This document shows, piece by piece, positions 19,716-30,100 of a stretch of DNA of 64,000 nucleotides. A model generated the notes under the pieces. The model saw nothing but the letters and a program-made list of their open reading frames with translations. It was not told the DNA's origin and did no database searches. The position numbers and the translations under genes were made by a program. Position 1 is the first letter of the stretch, and every line of letters begins with the position of its first letter. This DNA is from Brachybacterium tyrofermentans (GTDB lineage Bacteria > Actinomycetota > Actinomycetes > Actinomycetales > Dermabacteraceae): assembly GCF_014897585.1 (NCBI RefSeq), contig NZ_JABUXW010000013.1, forward strand, positions 1 through 64,000, read 5' to 3'.

Positions 19716-20705
19716 ATGCTCCGCGTCGCCCTCCGCCCCTATTTTCTGGGGCTGCTCGCCCTGATGGTGGTGGCGACCCTTGTGTGCGGTCTGCTCGCCA
19801 CCTGGCAGTGGGACCGCGCGCACCGGGCGATGAGCGACCAGGCCGCCGGCGCTCAGGAGCTGGGCGACATCCGCGAGGTGGTCGATATCGGCGGCGCCGT
19901 CACGAACGAGATCGTCGGCGACATCGTCACCGCGACCGGGCAGTTCGACGCGGAGGAGCAGATCATCGTGCCCGGCCGGTCGATCGACGGCCAGGACGCC
20001 GTGATCATCGTCGCCGCGCTGCACGTCCCGCTCGAGGACGGCACCGACGCCCTGCTTCCGGTGGCGCGCGGCTGGGTCGCGGCCGACGCCGTCACCGGAC
20101 CCGACGGCGAGCTGGATCCCTCGCTCGCCCCGCCGGTGCCGGAGGGCGACGTCGTGGTCTCCGGACGCCTGGAGGCCAGCGAGGCCGCAGCCGGCGGCAT
20201 CGAGGACGGCGTCGCCGGGGAGATCGCCACGCCCCTGCTGGTCAACGTCTGGGGCTCACCGATGTACTCCGGCTATCTCGCCGATGTGGACCCGATCGAC
20301 GGCCTGAACCCGATGCCGGAGGCGCAGTCCGCGTTCTCCAAGGGACTGAACTGGCAGAACATCGGCTACTCGATGCAGTGGGTCCTGTTCGGGGCGTTCT
20401 TCCTCTACCTGTGGTGGCGCAGCGTGCGCAGCGTGCACCTCGATGAGCTCGAGGACCAGCGCGAGGCCATGCTGGAGTCCCTGGAAGGTGGCCCCGCGGC
20501 TGCGTCCGACGAGACGTCGTCGGAGGGGACCTCGTCCGACGAGCCGTCTCTCACCGAGAACTCGTCTGCGGAAGGCGCCGCCCTCCGGGGACCCTCCGCG
20601 CTGAGCTCCGCCACTCTGGGGTCCTCCGCCTCGAGCTCGTCGAACCCGAGCTCTTCCACCCCGGCCTCCTCGCAGGCCGCCCCTGCTTCCGACAAGGACG
20701 TGTGA
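19716..20705 (+). CDS. SURF1-family cytochrome oxidase assembly protein
   Basis: Membrane protein that helps assemble cytochrome c oxidase. 329 residues: first span near 8-27 ending in the characteristic TWQWDRA, a large periplasmic-side domain with GRSIDGQDAVIIVAAL and PVARGWV, and a second span near 212-230 (GYSMQWVLFGAFFLYLWW). The 85-residue Ser/Glu-rich C-terminal tail is unusual. The DUF3817 gene follows after 3 nt, an operon often seen in actinobacteria as far as I recall. Confidence 0.9.
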   Translation: MLRVALRPYFLGLLALMVVATLVCGLLATWQWDRAHRAMSDQAAGAQELGDIREVVDIGGAVTNEIVGDIVTATGQFDAEEQIIVPGRSIDGQDAVIIVAALHVPLEDGTDALLPVARGWVAADAVTGPDGELDPSLAPPVPEGDVVVSGRLEASEAAAGGIEDGVAGEIATPLLVNVWGSPMYSGYLADVDPIDGLNPMPEAQSAFSKGLNWQNIGYSMQWVLFGAFFLYLWWRSVRSVHLDELEDQREAMLESLEGGPAAASDETSSEGTSSDEPSLTENSSAEGAALRGPSALSSATLGSSASSSSNPSSSTPASSQAAPASDKDV

Positions 20706-20708
20706 CCC

Positions 20709-21128
20709 GTGCCCACTACCCGCCCCCTGGATGAGGTCGCCGTCAGGACCTCCTTCGCCCGCTTCCGCGTCGCCTCGATCGTGGAGGGCATCGCCCTGCT
20801 CGTGCTCGTGTCGATCATGATCATGAGGTACGTCGTGTTCGGTGGCGATGCCCCGTTCACCAGCACGTCCGATACCTGGACCTCGATCTCCAAGTCCTGG
20901 TCCCCGATCCACGGCCTGATCTACATGATCTACGTGGTCCTCGGCTTCGACCTGTGGGTGAAGATGCGCTGGCGGCTGCCGCGCATGGCGCTGCTCATGT
21001 TCTTCGGGGTGATCCCCGTGCTGTCCTTCTTCGGGGAGCGCTGGACACACCAGGCCGTGGAGTCCGACCTCAAGCACCGCCCCACCGTGCAGGACGGCGA
21101 GGCCGCCACCAGGAACCGCGAGGGCTGA
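20709..21128 (+). CDS. DUF3817 integral membrane protein
   Basis: 139 residues with three spans at about 18-40, 66-85 and 90-105. The RVASIVEGIALLVLV start, SPIHGLIYMIYV and the C-terminal SFFGERW are typical of DUF3817. GTG 20709 begins 3 nt after the SURF1 stop, so the gene is translationally coupled; AAGGA lies just upstream. Function is unknown; linkage to SURF1 hints at respiratory membrane assembly. Confidence 0.88.
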   Translation: MPTTRPLDEVAVRTSFARFRVASIVEGIALLVLVSIMIMRYVVFGGDAPFTSTSDTWTSISKSWSPIHGLIYMIYVVLGFDLWVKMRWRLPRMALLMFFGVIPVLSFFGERWTHQAVESDLKHRPTVQDGEAATRNREG

Positions 21129-21222
21129 GACCTCCTCGCGTGCGTCGCCCGCGTCGGCCTGCCCCGCCCAGGGAGGGTGGGCGCGGCGTCGCGGAGAACG
21201 GTCGGGAGGACGAACACGATCT

Positions 21223-21282
21223 CGGGCTCGACGTCGGGCTCGACGTCGGGCGTGACGTCCCGCGTGACGTCGGGCGTGACGA
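21223..21282. repeat. 12-bp tandem repeat x5 upstream of guaA
   Basis: Units CGGGCTCGACGT (twice), CGGGCGTGACGT, CCCGCGTGACGT and CGGGCGTGACGA are contiguous. Each ends in a GACGT core, so GACGTC palindromes recur every 12 bp. The array ends 53 bp before the guaA -10 box. Confidence 0.9.
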
Positions 21283-21334
21283 GTATTGCCTCCACCATGG
21301 ACGGGCAGAGATGCATCGGAGTCGTGCGCGCCCG

Positions 21335-21340
21335 TAGACT
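21335..21340 (+). promoter_or_regulatory. guaA -10 box TAGACT, leaderless start
   Basis: Seven nt separate it from GTG 21348; no Shine-Dalgarno site is present. Confidence 0.72.
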
Positions 21341-21347
21341 CAGCCAG

Positions 21348-22949
21348 GTGAATGACACCGACCAGCGCCCCGTCCTCGTCGTCGACTTCGGCGCCCAGTA
21401 CGCACAGCTCATCGCCCGCCGCGTGCGGGAGGCCCGGGTCTACTCCGAGGTCGTCCCGCATTCGATGCCGGCGACGGAGATCCTGGCCAAGCAGCCGCGT
21501 GCGATCATCCTCTCCGGAGGGCCCAGCTCCGTCTATGCCGAGGGCGCCCCGCGCCTGGATCCGGCACTGCTCGAGGCCGGCGTCCCGGTGCTCGGGCTCT
21601 GCTACGGCTTCCAGTCGATGGCCGCGGCTCTCGACGGCACCGTCGCCCCGACCGGAGTGCGCGAGTACGGCGCCACGCGGCTCGAGGCGCTCGACGGCTC
21701 CTCGCATCTGCTCAGCGCGCAGGACCTCCAGCAGAACGTGTGGATGAGCCACGGCGACTCCGTGACCGCAGCGCCTGAGGGCTTCGAGGTCATCGCGACG
21801 TCCTCCGGCAGCCCCGTCGCCGCCTTCGAGAACACCGAGAAGCAGCTCTACGGAGTGCAGTGGCACCCCGAGGTCGGTCACTCCGACCGCGGTCAGGAGG
21901 TCCTCGAGAACTTCCTGCACCGCGGCGCCGGCATCGCGCCGTCCTGGACCACCGGCAACGTCATCGAGGAGCAGCTCGAGCGGATCCGTGCCCAGGTGGG
22001 CGAGGGCTCCGCGATCTGCGGCCTCTCCGGCGGCGTCGACTCCGCCGTGGCCGCGGCTCTCGTGCAGCGTGCCATCGGCGATCGCCTCACCTGCGTGTAC
22101 GTGAACCACGGCCTCATGCGCCAGGACGAGTCCGAGCAGATCGAGCAGGCCTTCGGCGACTCCACCGGCGGCGCGAAGCTCATCATGGTCGACGCCGAGG
22201 AGCAGTTCCTCACCGCGCTCGCCGGGGTCACCGATCCCGAGACCAAGCGCAAGATCATCGGGCGCGAGTTCATCCGCACCTTCGAGCAGGCCCAGGCGGA
22301 GATCCTGCGCGAGCAGGGCGTCGTCGAAGGCGAGGGCGCTGAGGCGCATGCCGAACAGAAGGCGTTCCTGGTGCAGGGCACCCTCTACCCGGACGTCGTG
22401 GAGTCCGGCGGGGGCGACGGCGCGGCGAACATCAAGAGCCACCACAATGTGGGCGGGCTGCCGGAGGACCTCTCCTTCGAGCTGGTCGAGCCGCTGCGGG
22501 CCCTGTTCAAGGATGAGGTGCGCGCCGTCGGCTCCGAGCTGGGCCTGCCCGATGAGATCGTCTGGCGCCAGCCGTTCCCGGGCCCCGGGCTGGGCATCCG
22601 GATCATCGGCGAGGTCACCAAGGAGCGCCTGGACATCCTGCGCGCGGCCGACGCGATCGCCCGCGCCGAGCTCACCGCCGCCAGCCTGGACCGCACCATC
22701 TGGCAGTGCCCCGTGGTGCTGCTGGCCGATGTGCGCTCCGTGGGCGTGCAGGGCGATGGCCGCACCTACGGTCACCCCGTCGTGCTGCGCCCCGTCACCA
22801 GCGACGACGCGATGACCGCCGACTGGGCCAAGGTGCCCTACGACGTGCTCTCGCGGATCTCCACCCGCATCACCAACGAGGTCAACGAGATCAACCGCGT
22901 CACCCTCGACATCACGAGCAAGCCCCCGGGCACCATCGAGTGGGAGTGA
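21348..22949 (+). CDS. guaA: GMP synthase (glutamine-hydrolysing)
   Basis: Aminates XMP to GMP using glutamine and ATP; last step of GMP synthesis. 533 residues. Class I amidotransferase domain with nucleophile Cys85 in LGLCYGF and His/Glu in VQWHPEV; ATP pyrophosphatase P-loop [13 protein letters not shown] near residue 227; C-terminal dimerisation domain ending [15 protein letters not shown] 21348 is set by the -10 box 7 nt upstream. Monocistronic, closed by a perfect 22-bp hairpin. Together with guaB the GMP branch is complete in this window. Confidence 0.98.
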   Translation: MNDTDQRPVLVVDFGAQYAQLIARRVREARVYSEVVPHSMPATEILAKQPRAIILSGGPSSVYAEGAPRLDPALLEAGVPVLGLCYGFQSMAAALDGTVAPTGVREYGATRLEALDGSSHLLSAQDLQQNVWMSHGDSVTAAPEGFEVIATSSGSPVAAFENTEKQLYGVQWHPEVGHSDRGQEVLENFLHRGAGIAPSWTTGNVIEEQLERIRAQVGEGSAICGLSGGVDSAVAAALVQRAIGDRLTCVYVNHGLMRQDESEQIEQAFGDSTGGAKLIMVDAEEQFLTALAGVTDPETKRKIIGREFIRTFEQAQAEILREQGVVEGEGAEAHAEQKAFLVQGTLYPDVVESGGGDGAANIKSHHNVGGLPEDLSFELVEPLRALFKDEVRAVGSELGLPDEIVWRQPFPGPGLGIRIIGEVTKERLDILRAADAIARAELTAASLDRTIWQCPVVLLADVRSVGVQGDGRTYGHPVVLRPVTSDDAMTADWAKVPYDVLSRISTRITNEVNEINRVTLDITSKPPGTIEWE

Positions 22950-22970
22950 CGGCACCACCCGTCACCATTT

Positions 22971-23018
22971 TGTGAGCTGGGGACCTATGTTCGTCGGAAC
23001 ATAGGTCCCCAGCTCACA
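22971..23018. terminator. Perfect 22-bp hairpin between guaA and a convergent gene
   Basis: Arms 22971-22992 and 22997-23018 are exactly complementary around the loop GTCG. The stem holds far more A/T than its surroundings. Symmetry and position suit bidirectional termination for guaA (+) and the acetyltransferase gene (-). Confidence 0.9.
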
Positions 23019-23022
23019 TTAG

Positions 23023-23050
23023 TCCGGGGTCCGGGGTCCGGGGTCCGGGG
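23023..23050. repeat. 7-bp tandem repeat TCCGGGG x4
   Basis: Four perfect units directly after the guaA hairpin; two imperfect copies of a GGTGCTCGGCG-containing unit follow at about 23051-23085. Confidence 0.85.
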
Positions 23051-23119
23051 TCGGTGCTCGGCGTTCGGGACCGGTGCTCGGCGCACGGGTCCGGCGCTGG
23101 CGAGTCAGGCGCGCGCAGC

Positions 23120-24214
23120 TCAGGCCGTCGGCGGCTCGAGGAGGCGCGAGGGATGCGCGGCGGCGGAGGAGTGCCAGGACTGCGTGCGCTCGTAGGTCTC
23201 CCAGCCCATCGACTCGTACAGGCCGTCGGCCCCGGTGGGGGAGTCGTTGTCGACCTCGAGGTCCACGTGGGTGCGGCCGCGCTCGGCGGCGTCGCGGGTC
23301 GCGGCGCGCAGCAGGGACTTCGCGATGCCATGGCCGCGAGCGCTGCGGTGCACCCCCAGGTATTCCAGGTAGGTGCCCTCGCCGAGGGAGGCCGTCGCGG
23401 GCATCTTCGCCGCGACGAGCCCGCCGGCGGGGAGCCACTGCCCCTCGTGCTCGGTCTCGGCGATCCACCAGTGGTCCCAGGCCGCTTCGTCCGGGCTCTC
23501 GATGAGGCGCTGGACGAACTCGGCGAAGGACTCCCGGTAGGAGTTGAAGTGATCGGCGAAGGACTCCTCGAGCATCCGGTGCACGGTGCGCACGTCCTGG
23601 GCGACGGGCAGCCCGGAGCTGTGGCGGTGGACCGGGCGCACGCGGGTGCCCTCCCGTGGCGCCGGGGTGGAGCTCGCTTCGTCGGCGGTGACGGGCCGGC
23701 GCATGTGCAGCCAGGTGCGCACCATGTCGTAGCCGGCGGCGGCGAGCAGCCGGCCGCGGTCAGTGTCCAGCTCGTTGGCGTCGCAGGAGAGCTGGGTCGA
23801 CTCCAGCCCGCGATGGCGGGCGAAGGAACCGCCGACCTCGACCGCCCAGTCGAGCAGGGCGGTGGCGAGGGCGTCGCGATCCGGGACCTCGGTGTCGATC
23901 ACGAACTGCAAGTTGGTGCGGCCGGAGGCGCGATCCTCGAGGGCGATCCAGGCGACCGGGGCGCGATCCAGGTCGGGGGAGCCGTCGTCGGCCTTCTCGA
24001 CCACGACCAGCTGGCGGCGGGACCACGACTTCAGGCCGACCATGCGTGAGCGCAGCCCCTCGACGTCGGCCGCGCCGTCCGGGGTGTGGCGACGGATGCC
24101 CGCCGTCACGAGTGCGGCGATCGGTTCGACGTCTATCTCGAGCGGCAATCGCGTGGTCAGCCGTCCCTGGAGGGAAGGAGGGATCGTGGGCGGGAAATGA
24201 TCGACGAGGAGCAC
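23120..24214 (-). CDS. GNAT acetyltransferase with two GNAT-like halves
   Basis: 364 residues. The C-terminal half is a GNAT domain: YLEYLGVHRSARGHGIAKSLL is the acetyl-CoA loop strand-helix, and LYESMGWE the final strand. The N-terminal half has a degenerate GNAT-like pattern ending in AAGYDMVRTWLHMRRP, as in two-domain MshD-like or MDR-associated acetyltransferases. Substrate unknown. GTG 24214 is chosen because CACCAT lies 6 nt upstream; GTG at about 24256 or further upstream is possible. It follows the MFS exporter gene on the same strand, separated by a terminator. Confidence 0.78.
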   Translation of the reverse strand: MLLVDHFPPTIPPSLQGRLTTRLPLEIDVEPIAALVTAGIRRHTPDGAADVEGLRSRMVGLKSWSRRQLVVVEKADDGSPDLDRAPVAWIALEDRASGRTNLQFVIDTEVPDRDALATALLDWAVEVGGSFARHRGLESTQLSCDANELDTDRGRLLAAAGYDMVRTWLHMRRPVTADEASSTPAPREGTRVRPVHRHSSGLPVAQDVRTVHRMLEESFADHFNSYRESFAEFVQRLIESPDEAAWDHWWIAETEHEGQWLPAGGLVAAKMPATASLGEGTYLEYLGVHRSARGHGIAKSLLRAATRDAAERGRTHVDLEVDNDSPTGADGLYESMGWETYERTQSWHSSAAAHPSRLLEPPTA

Positions 24215-24220
24215 CGGTTC

Positions 24221-24226
24221 ATGGTG
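24221..24226 (-). promoter_or_regulatory. Possible -10 box CACCAT
   Basis: Six nt upstream of GTG 24214. It is a relaxed match (CANNNT), of the same form as at dtd and purF. Confidence 0.4.
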
Positions 24227-24354
24227 CCATGCGGGACCCCGCCAGGTCAGGAGAAGGCGGCGGGATGGGGAGAAGGGATACACGATCGAGAGCTTCCGGA
24301 CCTCCCTCGCGGGCGGCGAGCGGGTGCGGATCGGGATCACGTCGGGCAGGGTGC

Positions 24355-24390
24355 GAGAAGCCCGCACCGGCGTTCCGGTACGGGCTTCTC
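24355..24390 (-). terminator. Terminator of the MFS exporter gene
   Basis: GAGAAGCCCGCACCGG at 24355-24370 and CCGGTACGGGCTTCTC at 24375-24390 pair with one mismatch, loop CGTT, starting 32 nt past the MFS stop. Confidence 0.87.
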
Positions 24391-24422
24391 GAGGGGCCGA
24401 CGGGGCGAGCCGTCGGGAGGTG

Positions 24423-26408
<1,986 letters not shown>

Positions 26409-26428
26409 ATCCTGTGATGTGCCGGACC

Positions 26429-26434
26429 TACGAT
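26429..26434 (+). promoter_or_regulatory. TetR -10 box TACGAT, leaderless start
   Basis: Six nt separate it from GTG 26441. Confidence 0.72.
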
Positions 26435-26440
26435 GGGGGC

Positions 26441-27094
26441 GTGAACGCCTCCTCGTACCCTTCCGTCCCTCCCGACCCGCTCGTGGAGGAATCCGATGAC
26501 GCCGGCGACGACCGACTCGGACTGCGGGAGACGAAGAAGCGTCAGACCCGCCTCGCGATGCACCGGGCGGCGGTCGAGCTCGTCGCCGAGCACGGCTTCA
26601 CCCCGGTGACGGTCGAGATGATCGCCCGGAGGGCCGGGGTCTCCACCCGCACCTTCTTCAACCACTGGGTCACCAAGGACGCCGCGGTGCTCGGCGTGGT
26701 CCCCGGGGAGTCGCGGGAGATCGCCGCGAGCCTCCGGGCCGAGCTCGAGGTGCACGGGCCGCGCGACGCCCTGCGGCACGTGCTGCGCGACGTGCTCGCC
26801 GGCATCCCGGCGGACCCGGAGCTGCGCGACCTCAAGAAGCAGGTGATGAGCAAGGAGCCGCGGCTGCACACGATCTCCTCCGGCAACCTCATCGAGGTGC
26901 AGTCGGAGCTGGTCGAGGTGCTCACCGAGGCCATGGACGGGGAGGACGCCCGCATGCGCGCGGTCATCGTCGTGCAGGTGGGCTTCGCCCTCACTCGCAG
27001 CGCCTTCGGCTTCTCCATGTCCACGGGTATGGATTTGCCCTCGGCCTACGACCGCGTGATCGAGCTCTACGACGCGGGTCTCCAGGACGACTGA
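26441..27094 (+). CDS. TetR-family transcriptional regulator
   Basis: 217 residues. After an acidic 30-residue N-terminus, RLAMHRAAVELVAEHGF and VEMIARRAGVSTRTFFNHW form the TetR helix-turn-helix (about residues 35-80). The C-terminal helical domain is of the type that binds ligands. Divergent from the DHA2 exporter and next to a 23-bp dyad, it probably represses both genes and is released by a drug. GTG 26441 is fixed by the -10 box 6 nt upstream. Confidence 0.9.
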   Translation: MNASSYPSVPPDPLVEESDDAGDDRLGLRETKKRQTRLAMHRAAVELVAEHGFTPVTVEMIARRAGVSTRTFFNHWVTKDAAVLGVVPGESREIAASLRAELEVHGPRDALRHVLRDVLAGIPADPELRDLKKQVMSKEPRLHTISSGNLIEVQSELVEVLTEAMDGEDARMRAVIVVQVGFALTRSAFGFSMSTGMDLPSAYDRVIELYDAGLQDD

Positions 27095-27116
27095 CCGCGC
27101 CCGGAGCCCGTGCGGG

Positions 27117-28223
27117 TTAGCGCACCAGGTGGCCGAGTCCGCTGTCCCAGCCGCGACCGTCGGTCAGGCGCTCGCCGACGACCCGCTCGAGACGGGTCCC
27201 GCGCGGCAGCGCGGCGGCGTCGTACGGGGGCAGTGCGTGGAAGACGAAGAACGCGGCGCCGTCCGCACCCGGTGAGGTCGACAGGATCTCCCAGCGGTCC
27301 ACGAAGGCGCCGATGTTCGACTCCGTGCCGAGCTCCTCGACCAGTGCTCGGTTCATGAGCCACGAATCGCAGAGGAACTCGTGACCGAAGGCGGGGGCAT
27401 CCTGCGGGCGGCCGCGGTCCCTGGAGTCGACGTGGCCTCCGGTGCCGTCGAGGCGTGCACCGCCCTCGTGGCCTGCCGTGCTGTCGTGGCCTGCCGTGCC
27501 GTCATGATCTGCGGGACCGGCGAGATCCCCGAAGCTCTCCGTGAAGTACGCGGTCGCCCGGTCGAAGGAGTCCTCGACCGCGGCCGGGTCGAGCGATCCC
27601 CGCGCGGGGATGTGCGTGCCGATCACCCAGCGCTCGCGCGCGGTGCCCTCCTCGGCGCGATGGAGGTCGAACTGCAGGCGGCCGAGGTGCACGAGGCGTC
27701 CTGCCCAGTTCAGCGCCATCCACCCCAGCTGGTGCAGGCCGAGACGACCGGTGCTCAGGCGATGCACGCGCATCTGCTGGCCGAGGTCCGCGAGCACCTC
27801 CCAGGACTGCTCCGCGGTCAGCCCCCGGGCCTCGTGCCAGGCGCGCACGGTGCTCGTGCTCACGACCAGGGCGAGGGTCGGGATGAGGCCCTCCCCGGGC
27901 GCCAGACGTGCTTGCAGCGCCGTGTGTGCGACCTTCACGGCCTCGAGGTCGACGGTCGGGACGTCCAGCCCGGCCGCGGCACGCAGCTGGTTCGCGGTGG
28001 TGGTGATCGCGGCGAGGATCTCCGCGTCGGCCGCCGCCCGCCCGAGCAGCGGAGCGAGATCCTCATGGTCCTGCCCGGTGATCCCGAGCCGCTCCAGCAG
28101 GGCGGGGGCCGACGGGGCGGTGAGCATCGTCGCGATCGCCTCGGGGGAGAGCTCGTCGGAGGCTCGGACGGAGGTCGGCGGATCACCGATGACCTGAGGG
28201 CGCGCGGCACGGCGATCTGTCAT
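27117..28223 (-). CDS. Acyltransferase-like protein (NAT_N plus GNAT_C type)
   Basis: 368 residues. The C-terminal part, with RLGLHQLGWMALNWAGRLVHL, IGTHIPARGSLDP and DSWLMNRALVEELGTESNI, fits the GNAT_C-type domain of actinobacterial acyltransferase-domain proteins; the helical N-terminus fits NAT_N. A His/Asp/Gly-rich insert near residues 235-275 carries a repeated AGHDGT-like unit. Acceptor unknown. ATG 28223 has a TAGTCT box 6 nt upstream. Convergent with the TetR gene at only 22 nt distance and divergent from the HerA-like gene, it is a single-gene unit. Confidence 0.65.
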   Translation of the reverse strand: MTDRRAARPQVIGDPPTSVRASDELSPEAIATMLTAPSAPALLERLGITGQDHEDLAPLLGRAAADAEILAAITTTANQLRAAAGLDVPTVDLEAVKVAHTALQARLAPGEGLIPTLALVVSTSTVRAWHEARGLTAEQSWEVLADLGQQMRVHRLSTGRLGLHQLGWMALNWAGRLVHLGRLQFDLHRAEEGTARERWVIGTHIPARGSLDPAAVEDSFDRATAYFTESFGDLAGPADHDGTAGHDSTAGHEGGARLDGTGGHVDSRDRGRPQDAPAFGHEFLCDSWLMNRALVEELGTESNIGAFVDRWEILSTSPGADGAAFFVFHALPPYDAAALPRGTRLERVVGERLTDGRGWDSGLGHLVR

Positions 28224-28229
28224 GCGCCC

Positions 28230-28235
28230 AGACTA
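28230..28235 (-). promoter_or_regulatory. -10 box TAGTCT, leaderless start
   Basis: Six nt upstream of ATG 28223 on the minus strand. Confidence 0.72.
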
Positions 28236-28269
28236 TCGCCCAGCGGGCTCCGACTGTGATCTGGACCGC

Positions 28270-28275
28270 TACGAT
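28270..28275 (+). promoter_or_regulatory. -10 box TACGAT of the HerA-like gene
   Basis: The predicted start near 28282 leaves a leader of about 47 nt with GGGGGAGGAG as Shine-Dalgarno site. Confidence 0.55.
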
Positions 28276-28328
28276 CTCAGGGTCGAGACCACGGACCTGT
28301 CGGACAGAGCCGACGGGGGAGGAGCATC

Positions 28329-29945
28329 ATGATGAACACCCAGGACGGCGAGCAGACGCAGGCCGACGGACAGCCCGCCCAGCAGGCGACGGCTGCGCTC
28401 AGCGCCGAGGCGACCGGGGTGCGCGATGCGTATGCCTTCGAGGGCGGCCGGATCCACCTCGGCGCGATGATCGAGGGCGAGGAGCCGAACCCCGCCGTGG
28501 CCGTGAACCTGTCCGTGGGGATGCTGAACCGTCATGGGCTGATCGCCGGCGCCACCGGCACCGGCAAGACCCGCACCCTCCAGGTGATCGCCGAGCAGGC
28601 CGCGCATGCCGGAGCCTCCGTGTTCGTCGCCGACATGAAGGGCGACCTCTCCGGCATCGCCGTGCCGGGGGAGGCGTCGGACAAGCTCTCCGCCCGTGCG
28701 GCGGAGCGCGGCCAGGAGTGGATCTCCCGCGCAGCGCCCACCGAGTTCTTCAGCCTCGGCGGCCAGGGCGAGGGCGTGCCGATCCGCACCACGGTGAGCA
28801 CCTTCGGCCCGGTGCTGATGGCCAAGGTGCTCGAGCTCAACGAGACCCAGGAGAGCTCGCTGGGCCTGATCTTCCACTACGCCGACTCCCAGGGCCTGGG
28901 CCTGCTGGACCTCAAGGACCTCCGTGCCCTGATCCAGTTCCTCACCTCGGACGAGGGCAAGGACGAGCTCAAGGGCATCGGCGGCATCTCCACCTCGACC
29001 GCCGGCGTGATCCTGCGCAGCCTGACCTCCTTCGAGGCCTCCGGAGCGGACGTCTTCTTCGGAGAGCCGGCCTTCGACACCGAGAAGCTGCTGCGCAAGG
29101 CCGAGGACGGCACCGGGATCATCTCCTGCCTCGAGCTGCCGGGCGTCGCCTCGCGGCCCGCGCTGTTCTCCACGTTCATGATGTGGATGCTCGCCGAGCT
29201 GTACCAGGACCTGCCCGAGGTGGGCGACGCCGAGGTGCCCAAGCTGGTGTTCTTCTTCGACGAGGCGCACCTGCTGTTCAAGGACGCCTCCAAGGCGTTC
29301 CTCGACCAGGTCGTCCAGACGGTGCGGCTGATCCGTTCCAAGGGCGTGGGCATCTTCTTCATCACCCAGACCCCGAAGGACGTCCCCGGCGACGTGCTCG
29401 CCCAGCTCGGCAACCGGGTCCAGCACGCGCTGCGCGCCTTCACGCCCGACGACGCGAAGGCACTCAAGGCCACCGCCAGCACCTTCCCGACCTCCGAGCA
29501 CGACCTGGTCGAGGTGATCCCGGCACTCGGCACCGGTGAGGCCATCGTGACCGTGATGAGCGAGGACGGCACCCCCACGCCCGTCGCGATCACGGCCGTG
29601 CGCGCGCCGGAGTCCTCGATGGATCCGGCCGGGGCCGAGGCCATCTCGGCCGCGGTGACGGCCTCGCCGCTCGCCGAGGAGTACGGGACCCCGGTGGATC
29701 GCGAGTCCGCCTACGAGATCCTCACGGCGCGGGCCGAGAAGGAGGCCGCCGCCGAGGAGGAGGCCCCTGAAGCGCCGGAGGCGAAGAGGTCCGGCGGCTC
29801 CTCGAAGGACTCCTCCCGTTCCGCGAAGAAGGATGAGGGAGGCCTGTTCGGCAGTCCTGCCGTGAAGTCGTTCCTGCGCTCAGCCGGCACCGTGCTGGGC
29901 CGCGAGGTCACGCGCAGCCTGTTCGGGACCAGGCGCCGCCGCTGA
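28329..29945 (+). CDS. HerA-like DUF853 ATPase
   Basis: 538-residue P-loop ATPase of the HerA/FtsK group. Walker A is GATGTGKTRTL near residue 75, Walker B LVFFFDEAHLLF near 310, and the family's TQTPKDVPGDVLAQLGNRVQ lies near 350. The last 80 residues are Glu/Lys/Ser-rich and end with a basic tail. DUF853 proteins are annotated as DNA helicase-like but their role is unsettled; no NurA nuclease is adjacent. GGGGGAGGAG precedes ATG 28329; ATG 28332 is equally possible. Confidence 0.9.
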   Translation: MMNTQDGEQTQADGQPAQQATAALSAEATGVRDAYAFEGGRIHLGAMIEGEEPNPAVAVNLSVGMLNRHGLIAGATGTGKTRTLQVIAEQAAHAGASVFVADMKGDLSGIAVPGEASDKLSARAAERGQEWISRAAPTEFFSLGGQGEGVPIRTTVSTFGPVLMAKVLELNETQESSLGLIFHYADSQGLGLLDLKDLRALIQFLTSDEGKDELKGIGGISTSTAGVILRSLTSFEASGADVFFGEPAFDTEKLLRKAEDGTGIISCLELPGVASRPALFSTFMMWMLAELYQDLPEVGDAEVPKLVFFFDEAHLLFKDASKAFLDQVVQTVRLIRSKGVGIFFITQTPKDVPGDVLAQLGNRVQHALRAFTPDDAKALKATASTFPTSEHDLVEVIPALGTGEAIVTVMSEDGTPTPVAITAVRAPESSMDPAGAEAISAAVTASPLAEEYGTPVDRESAYEILTARAEKEAAAEEEAPEAPEAKRSGGSSKDSSRSAKKDEGGLFGSPAVKSFLRSAGTVLGREVTRSLFGTRRRR

Positions 29946-30012
29946 CCCCGACCGCGCGCCGCTGACCCCGACCGGGCACCGTTGACCCCGACCGGGCGCT
30001 GCTGATCCCGGC
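29941..30012. repeat. 20-bp tandem repeat x3.6 over a stop codon
   Basis: Units 29941-29960, 29961-29980 and 29981-30000 share GCTGACCCCGACCG with small changes; a partial fourth follows. The TGA stop of the HerA-like gene (29943-29945) is in the first unit. Confidence 0.88.
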
Positions 30013-30047
30013 TGCAGGCTCCGGCAGCTCTGCTCGCCGTCCACGCA

Positions 30048-30082
30048 CGACAGCCCCCGAGGTGGATCCTCGGGGGCTGTCG
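30048..30082. terminator. Hairpin between convergent genes
   Basis: CGACAGCCCCCGAGG at 30048-30062 and CCTCGGGGGCTGTCG at 30068-30082 are perfect 15-nt arms around TGGAT, serving the HerA-like gene (+) and the C39 peptidase gene (-). Confidence 0.88.
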
Positions 30083-30100
30083 CGGATCATCGTGCCCAGC

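Noticed and set aside
17432..20446. Plus-strand open frame of about 1000 codons opposite pta and running into SURF1
   Set aside because: It is antisense to a clearly identified pta gene and overlaps SURF1 out of frame; composition is Gly/Asp/His/Arg shadow-like.
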